Of a stretch of 28,983 nt of DNA, positions 24,549 to 28,983 are shown piece by piece. The position numbers were made by a program, and so were the translations under genes. Under the pieces are notes generated by a model that made no database searches, was not told where the DNA came from, and saw only the letters and a program-made list of their open reading frames with translations. Position 1 is the stretch's first letter; every line of letters begins with the position of its first letter. The DNA comes from CASQEL01 sp036655975 (GTDB lineage: Bacteria; Desulfobacterota; Desulfovibrionia; Desulfovibrionales; Desulfovibrionaceae): positions 1-28,983 of the forward strand of contig JAVVPD010000021.1 of assembly GCA_036655975.1 (NCBI GenBank). The letters are read 5' to 3'.

Positions 24549-24966
24549 GTGCGGCTGTAAAACAATAACTGCTGTGCGTTGCTTCATAGACTGCATATAT
24601 TATGGAGTTTAGCAGCTAACACGAGGTATGGCAAGACAGCCCCCGTGCGCGAACAGATGGTTGCGACCAAATATGTTTGATATATTTTGTGTTGTATGGC
24701 ATTATATTTTAGACATACCGTAGGCTCAACGCCACAAGCTTTTCCCCCTTCTGAAAAATTTTGTGCACACAGCCCGTGGCTAGGGAGAATGTCTCTTTTA
24801 TTCTTCCCCCAAGCTACGCGAAAAATGCCGCAAGGGAGGCATGGGCTTTTGAGCATATTTTTACGTATTTATTTTTCCGGTAAAGCATGCCAGAGTGCCC
24901 AGACAAAACGCGATGAACGCTCAAACAATACAAATATATCGACCAGTCAACACGCTAGGATAGAGA
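24549..24966. other. 420-base divergent regulatory region between the kinase and the EAL protein
   Basis: This AT-rich stretch must carry the promoters of both the kinase (minus) and the GGDEF-EAL gene (plus). Visible items are an 11-base palindrome TTAGCAGCTAA (24609-24619), an inverted repeat AAATAT/ATATTT around 24670-24686, and AT-rich -10-like sequences such as TATATT at 24703-24708, none with a convincing -35 at proper spacing. No supported gene was seen here; open frames in it lack ribosome-binding sites or overlap the EAL gene. Confidence 0.5.
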
Positions 24967-27606
24967 ATGTACAGGCTCCCTTCCCCATCGGGATATCCCC
25001 GGTCAAAATTCGAATCTCCGGCGCGCGTCCCCCTTGCTTTGGTGCGCCGCACGTCCCCTAAACCTTTTGTGAATAACCATTGTTTAGAGGAACAACGCTT
25101 TACCCTAGCCTTGCGGGGTAGCTATAGTGAAATTTATGAACTGAACACTCTTACCAACCGTTCCACATTAATATTCAGTAACAGCGCCCATCTGCTTCCC
25201 GTGGGTGTGAATGGTTTATGGGACACGTCCTTAATTCTTGCTGCGGTCGTCCATCCAGAAGATAGAGCCCATGTGGCAAAGAGCTTTATGGGGAAAACGC
25301 TGCGCGCCCGTTTTGCACAAGGCTGCACGGAAGTGGCGGAAGAATTCCGGCGTATCGGGCAGGACGGGCAATACTATTGGGTATCTGCCATTGTGGTGCC
25401 GCTCCACGAAGAGGGCGACGTGGGCAATACCTTCATGTTACTCGTGAAGGATATTACCGAACGTAAAATCCAAGACCGTCAGCAGCGTTTGCAACAGCAG
25501 TATAACTTGGCCTTACGCAATATTTATGACGAATTTTTTGAATGCAACCTCACCCAAAACTATTATCGCATAATGCACCATGTGCCCAATAAATATGTTA
25601 TCCCGCCCATGGCCGGTGCCTTGGACAAACATATTGTTTTGGTAGCCGAAAATATGATTCATCCTGAGGATAAAGAGCGCTTCTTACATTTTTTTGACAT
25701 CGAAACCATGCGAGCCAAATTTGCCCAAGGCCAAGAATTTTTGATGGGGGAATTTCGCAAGCGTATGGTAAGCGGGGGGTATCAATGGGCCGCGCTGACC
25801 CTATTTCCCCTACACCGTGGTGAAGGGGATGACGAAATCTACCTTGTTTTCGTCATGGATATTAACGCGCGCAAAAAAGCCCAAGAAATCGCACAGCAAA
25901 ATATTCTTCTTGAAAAACAGCGGCTTGCAGATGAACGCTACCGAATTATTATAGAGCAAACCAATACCCTTGTTTTTGAATGGTCGCGCGAGAATGCGGT
26001 ACACTATTTTTCTCCTGAACTTGGTCAACGCTTTGCCGGAACCTATGACAGCCGAAATATTTTGAATATTTGGGAAGAAGACGGCGTGGTTCACCCGGAT
26101 GATTTGCCCAGTGTTGTGGAATTTCGCACCCATTGCCTCACCCTGTCCCATCCAGAAATGATTATCCGTCTACGCACGCGAGCCAACACTTTTATCTGGT
26201 GTAAGGTGGTTCTTTCGTGCCAATGCGACGCACAGGGCACCCCCACCCGCTATATTGGCACCCTTAATGATGTGCACGAAGCCACATGCGCCAGTCTGGC
26301 GCTGCATTACCGGGCTGAATACGACATGCTTACGGGCATTTTTAACATGCAAACCTTCTACGCGCGCGCAGAACATTTGCTGCAAACCCAGCCAGAGCGT
26401 CCGTATTCTATTATTCGTATGGATATTGACCGCTTTAAGGTCATCAATGATTTGTACGGACTAGAAGCTGGCGATCTTTTGCTCAAAAAAATTGCCCGCC
26501 TGCTCAATGCCCGCATGAGCCCCCACAGCGTATGCGGGCGAATCAATGCCGACGTGTTTTGTCTGTGTGTGGATTATACAGAAGACCAAACCCTTGCCTT
26601 TATTCGTGAAATGTCTGCAGAATTAACGCACTACCCCTTACCCAGTCGTCTCGTGCCTTCCTTCGGCATTTGCCGCGTGGACAACCGAGAGACGCCCATC
26701 AATGTTCTGTGCGACTGGGCCCACTTGGCACTCAAAACCGTTAAGGGTAATGTGCTGGTGTATCACGCTTTTTATGACGAAACACTCCGCAATTTTATTT
26801 TGGAAGAGAAAAAAATTGAAAGCGAAATGCACGAGGCCCTCACACAAGGGCAGTTTCAACTGTACATACAGCCTAAAGTAGCGATTGACAGCAAAAAAGT
26901 TGTGGGGGGCGAAGGACTTGTGCGCTGGATACACCCCGTTGAAGGAATAATTTACCCAGACCGTTTTATTCCCCAATTTGAAAAGAACGGCTTTGTCATC
27001 CATTTAGATGAATATATTTGGGAACGCACCTGCATGGTTTTACGCGATTGGTTAGACAGGGGGCTGCCCGCAGTGCCCGTGTCCGTGAACATGTCGTGTA
27101 TACATATCCATGACACACGTTTGTGTGAAAAACTCCTCAATTTGACCCAAAAATATAATTTGCCCCCCCAGCTGCTGGAATTGGAGCTGACCGAAAGCGT
27201 GTTTTTGGACAACGAGGCTGATATGGTGACCGCAATCAAAAGATTGCAGAAACACGGCTTCATTTTTTCGTTGGACGATTTCGGCGCGGGCTATTCATCA
27301 CTGAATATGCTGAAAAGCTTGCCCATCAATACGATTAAAATTGATCGCGGCTTTTTAAGCGAAGTTTCCGCCACAGAACGCGGAAAAACGATTATCCGCC
27401 ACATTATTTCCCTTGCCAAGGCCATGAATATGCATATTGTTGCCGAGGGTGTAGAAAATGGCGATCAAGCGCGCTTTCTGCTAGACGCTGGGTGCGCGGT
27501 GGCGCAGGGTTTTTACTATTCTCCCCCTGTGCCCGTCACGGTGTTTGAAAACATGGCTTTTGACAACAGCCCCTTACCCTCGCCCGCGCTTCACAGACCG
27601 CAATGA
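24967..27606 (+). CDS. Cytoplasmic PAS-PAS-PAS-GGDEF(degenerate)-EAL protein, probable c-di-GMP phosphodiesterase
   Basis: The 879-residue protein has three PAS-type regions (about 40-160, 170-290, 320-445; each with an HPED or HPDD motif and a C-terminal DITER-like end), a GGDEF fold (about 450-600) and an EAL domain (about 615-860). The GGDEF motif reads NADVF within GRINADVF and no RxxD inhibitory site is seen, so cyclase activity is unlikely, although the upstream MDIDRFKVIND Asp and GD loop remain. The EAL domain keeps its catalytic set: Glu in GGEGLVRW, NMSC, ELTES, the pair in LDDFGAGYSS, Lys in IKID, EGVEN and the QGFYYSPP end. Loss of c-di-GMP by hydrolysis to pGpG, controlled by PAS ligands, is the likely output. 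No membrane helix is present. AGGA six bases upstream supports the start. Confidence 0.92.
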   Translation: MYRLPSPSGYPRSKFESPARVPLALVRRTSPKPFVNNHCLEEQRFTLALRGSYSEIYELNTLTNRSTLIFSNSAHLLPVGVNGLWDTSLILAAVVHPEDRAHVAKSFMGKTLRARFAQGCTEVAEEFRRIGQDGQYYWVSAIVVPLHEEGDVGNTFMLLVKDITERKIQDRQQRLQQQYNLALRNIYDEFFECNLTQNYYRIMHHVPNKYVIPPMAGALDKHIVLVAENMIHPEDKERFLHFFDIETMRAKFAQGQEFLMGEFRKRMVSGGYQWAALTLFPLHRGEGDDEIYLVFVMDINARKKAQEIAQQNILLEKQRLADERYRIIIEQTNTLVFEWSRENAVHYFSPELGQRFAGTYDSRNILNIWEEDGVVHPDDLPSVVEFRTHCLTLSHPEMIIRLRTRANTFIWCKVVLSCQCDAQGTPTRYIGTLNDVHEATCASLALHYRAEYDMLTGIFNMQTFYARAEHLLQTQPERPYSIIRMDIDRFKVINDLYGLEAGDLLLKKIARLLNARMSPHSVCGRINADVFCLCVDYTEDQTLAFIREMSAELTHYPLPSRLVPSFGICRVDNRETPINVLCDWAHLALKTVKGNVLVYHAFYDETLRNFILEEKKIESEMHEALTQGQFQLYIQPKVAIDSKKVVGGEGLVRWIHPVEGIIYPDRFIPQFEKNGFVIHLDEYIWERTCMVLRDWLDRGLPAVPVSVNMSCIHIHDTRLCEKLLNLTQKYNLPPQLLELELTESVFLDNEADMVTAIKRLQKHGFIFSLDDFGAGYSSLNMLKSLPINTIKIDRGFLSEVSATERGKTIIRHIISLAKAMNMHIVAEGVENGDQARFLLDAGCAVAQGFYYSPPVPVTVFENMAFDNSPLPSPALHRPQ

Positions 27607-27728
27607 ATAGCTGCTTATGTCACAGGAAGGGGGGCCATTCGCAGCTTGCGTGTGGGGAACATGCGGAACGTAAAGTACAACTTACTGTAAATACAATCTA
27701 TTTTTACCTGTATATAGGATAATAAACT

Positions 27729-28205
27729 ATGCGGAAGTGTTTATATGCTTTATCTATTATTGTCGTTGTCTATATAGTGATAGTAGAACCATTAACATCT
27801 AAAGACACACATATAACAACTACAGAAACGCAAAGCGCACAAGATGCCACAAAAGCAGCGGAGAACACGCCTGCAGGGCTGCCAGAAGAGCTAGACCCCA
27901 TTACCTTCACACCCCAAAATTACGCGCTTATGTATACAAACCTCAATGAAGTCATGCAGGAAAACATGCTTAACAGCATTATTTTTCTGATCGGTCGCGG
28001 GAAAGCCTGTAATGTTTCGACAGAAAATTTGGATAAAAAACTCAACATCCTCCTTTCTATAGATACAACGAGGGATAAAAAAACGACCGATGCCGCGATA
28101 GAACAACAAATGCTGGCCCAAAAAAATGGCACAACGCAAGAGACGTGTGAGAATATCCAAACAATCATTGAGCAGGTTGAAAAAAAGTCTCGGATTATTG
28201 ACTAG
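27729..28205 (+). CDS. Small membrane-anchored protein of unknown function
   Basis: The 158-residue product has one N-terminal hydrophobic segment (LYALSIIVVVYIVIV) with no clear cleavage site or lipobox, then a Thr/Ala/Glu-rich stretch (residues 25-55) and a helical, charged domain with two cysteines (in KACNVS and ETCENI) that could form a disulfide outside the cytoplasm. I recognise no family. AGGA nine bases before ATG supports the start. It lies 122 bases after the GGDEF-EAL gene on the same strand, in sequence more AT-rich than its neighbours. A link to the adjacent signalling genes is only positional. Confidence 0.65.
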   Translation: MRKCLYALSIIVVVYIVIVEPLTSKDTHITTTETQSAQDATKAAENTPAGLPEELDPITFTPQNYALMYTNLNEVMQENMLNSIIFLIGRGKACNVSTENLDKKLNILLSIDTTRDKKTTDAAIEQQMLAQKNGTTQETCENIQTIIEQVEKKSRIID

Positions 28206-28234
28206 GCCCATGCAACCCGCACTATTCTTCTGCA

Positions 28235-28262
28235 CCTAAAGCATTTTTGATTCCAGACGCTC
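28235..28262. repeat. 28-base intergenic repeat, copy 2
   Basis: These bases are identical to 21171-21198 and again lie just after a plus-strand gene and before a minus-strand gene. Here the repeat is followed directly by a chain of hairpins (28278-28366). Confidence 0.85.
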
Positions 28263-28277
28263 CCTCCAGCGCTTTAC

Positions 28278-28366
28278 GGCGAAAGTAAATTTCGCCTACG
28301 CCTACGGGGCGGGCGACGGTTCCCGTCGCCAGAGCATTTAGCTATTTTCAATAGCAAAATGCTCTA
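28278..28366. repeat. Compound hairpin element (three stem-loops)
   Basis: Three inverted repeats follow one another: GGCGAAA/TTTCGCC (28278-28296, 5-base loop), GGCGACGG/CCGTCGCC (28312-28330, 3-base loop), and a 16-bp stem with one mismatch (28331-28346 with 28350-28365, starting AGAGCATTT and ending ATGCTCT). Only the last is followed by an A-run on the plus strand; none has a T-run. The arrangement looks like a REP/BIME-like mobile or palindromic element rather than a terminator. Confidence 0.75.
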
Positions 28367-28374
28367 AAAAATCT

Positions 28375-28403
28375 GCACACCGCCCCAGCAAGAGACGGTG
28401 TGC
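28375..28403. terminator. Bidirectional intrinsic terminator
   Basis: GCACACCG (28375-28382) pairs with CGGTGTGC (28396-28403). On the plus strand the stem is followed by AAATTTTTT, on the minus strand by AGATTTTTT, so it can end both the plus-strand small gene and the minus-strand EF-G gene. Confidence 0.85.
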
Positions 28404-28410
28404 AAATTTT

Positions 28411-28983
28411 TTATTCGTCAACCTTTGTTTTATGGTATTCAGCAATAACCTTGCTCGCCACTGGTGGTGGAGCTTCTTCGTAGTGGTCAAATTCCATGGT
28501 AAACACGCCCTGCCCAGCGGTCATGGAACGCAAGTCAGGGGCATAACGCAGCACTTCATTCATGGGAATATGGGCTTTTATTTCGGTAATACCGCCTTGA
28601 GAATCAGAGCCAAGAACCTTGCCACGGCGGGAAGACAGGTCGCCGATCACGTCCCCCATATTTTCATCGGGAATAGAAATACTGATAAGCATCACAGGTT
28701 CAAGCAGCAGGGGCTTCAAATTTTCCATAGCCTTTTTGAAAGCGATGGAACCTGCCACCTTGAAGGCCATTTCTGAGGAATCAACGTTGTGATAGGAGCC
28801 ATCGTAAACTTTGACTTTAAAGTCCACCACTTGGCATCCGGCAAGAAAACCCCGTGCGGCGGCTTCCTGCACGCCCTTATCAATGGCGGGAATATACGTA
28901 CGGGGAATAACACCGCCTACAATGGCGTCTTCAAACACATCGCCCGAGCCACGGGGCATGCCTTCCATTTCTATCCAGCAATC
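28411..28983 (-). CDS. Elongation factor G-type translational GTPase, C-terminal part (5' truncated)
   Basis: The frame is open to the window edge and ends at TAA (28411-28413), giving the last 190 residues. They cover domain IV (GGVIPRTYIPAIDKGVQEA, then GSYHNVDSSEMAFKVAGSIA) and domain V (ENMGDVIGDLSSRRGKVLGS to LRSMTAGQGVFTMEFDHYEE) of EF-G. The GTPase domain lies outside the window. Compared with canonical EF-G, the TEIKAHIPMNEVLRYAPDLR segment and the GQGVFT stretch resemble the EF-G paralogue type (EF-G2/FusA2-like), so I give no symbol. EF-G drives ribosomal translocation; paralogues often act in recycling or under stress. Confidence 0.9.
   Translation of the reverse strand, partial: DCWIEMEGMPRGSGDVFEDAIVGGVIPRTYIPAIDKGVQEAAARGFLAGCQVVDFKVKVYDGSYHNVDSSEMAFKVAGSIAFKKAMENLKPLLLEPVMLISISIPDENMGDVIGDLSSRRGKVLGSDSQGGITEIKAHIPMNEVLRYAPDLRSMTAGQGVFTMEFDHYEEAPPPVASKVIAEYHKTKVDE

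Noticed and set aside
24687..25061. Possible 124-residue gene upstream of the EAL protein
   Set aside because: It overlaps the start of the EAL gene, has no ribosome-binding site or recognisable motif, and looks like chance coding.
1..28983. tRNA or rRNA genes, transposases, integrases
   Set aside because: None was recognised when reading both strands; no cloverleaf-like sequence or mobile-element protein motif was seen.

Overview
The window reads as a chromosomal piece of a Gram-negative, flagellated bacterium with dense, short-spaced genes. Protein families and gene mix (complete branched-chain amino acid ABC operon, orphan DctP-type binding protein, FliK-FlgD-FlgE order, large PAS/GGDEF/EAL protein, EF-G paralogue) fit Desulfovibrionaceae or a near relative in Desulfobacterota. 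That placement comes from family resemblance only; the window has no rRNA or other decisive marker. Two runs of exactly ten N show that it comes from a draft or scaffolded assembly.

Layout. (1) 1-6.2 kb: the 3' end of an MFS transporter, convergent with a secreted two-domain M16 zinc peptidase; then an MprF-like membrane protein without its synthase domain, convergent with an HD-domain phosphohydrolase. (2) 6.2-9.3 kb: rplM-rpsI (L13, S9) with a strong terminator, then a YcaO-family ATP-dependent enzyme. (3) 9.3-15.4 kb: livK-livH-livM-livG-livF, with one- to eight-base gene overlaps from livH on, followed 23 bases later by a DUF4910 aminopeptidase-like gene and a terminator. (4) 15.5-16.1 kb: greA. 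(5) 16.2-21.1 kb: flagellar hook genes fliK, flgD (interrupted by an N-run) and flgE. (6) 21.2-28.2 kb: a signalling block. On the minus strand a membrane hybrid histidine kinase (with the second N-run) overlaps a TRAP/DctP-type periplasmic binding protein that has no TRAP permease beside it. Divergent from it is a three-PAS, degenerate-GGDEF, intact-EAL protein, followed by a small membrane-anchored unknown protein. (7) 28.2-28.98 kb: a repeat/hairpin element, a bidirectional terminator and the 3' end of an EF-G-type translation factor.

The genes with the clearest joint logic are the liv operon (periplasmic capture, two permeases, two ATPases, possibly fed by the peptidase), the hook assembly genes (ruler, cap, hook) and the possible ligand-sensing set (binding protein plus kinase, with a c-di-GMP phosphodiesterase next door). 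Between genes there are two small repeat families: a G-rich stem-loop (three copies) and a 28-base identical repeat found at two convergent gene junctions, one of them part of a larger multi-hairpin element. No tRNA, rRNA, CRISPR array, transposase or integrase was seen.
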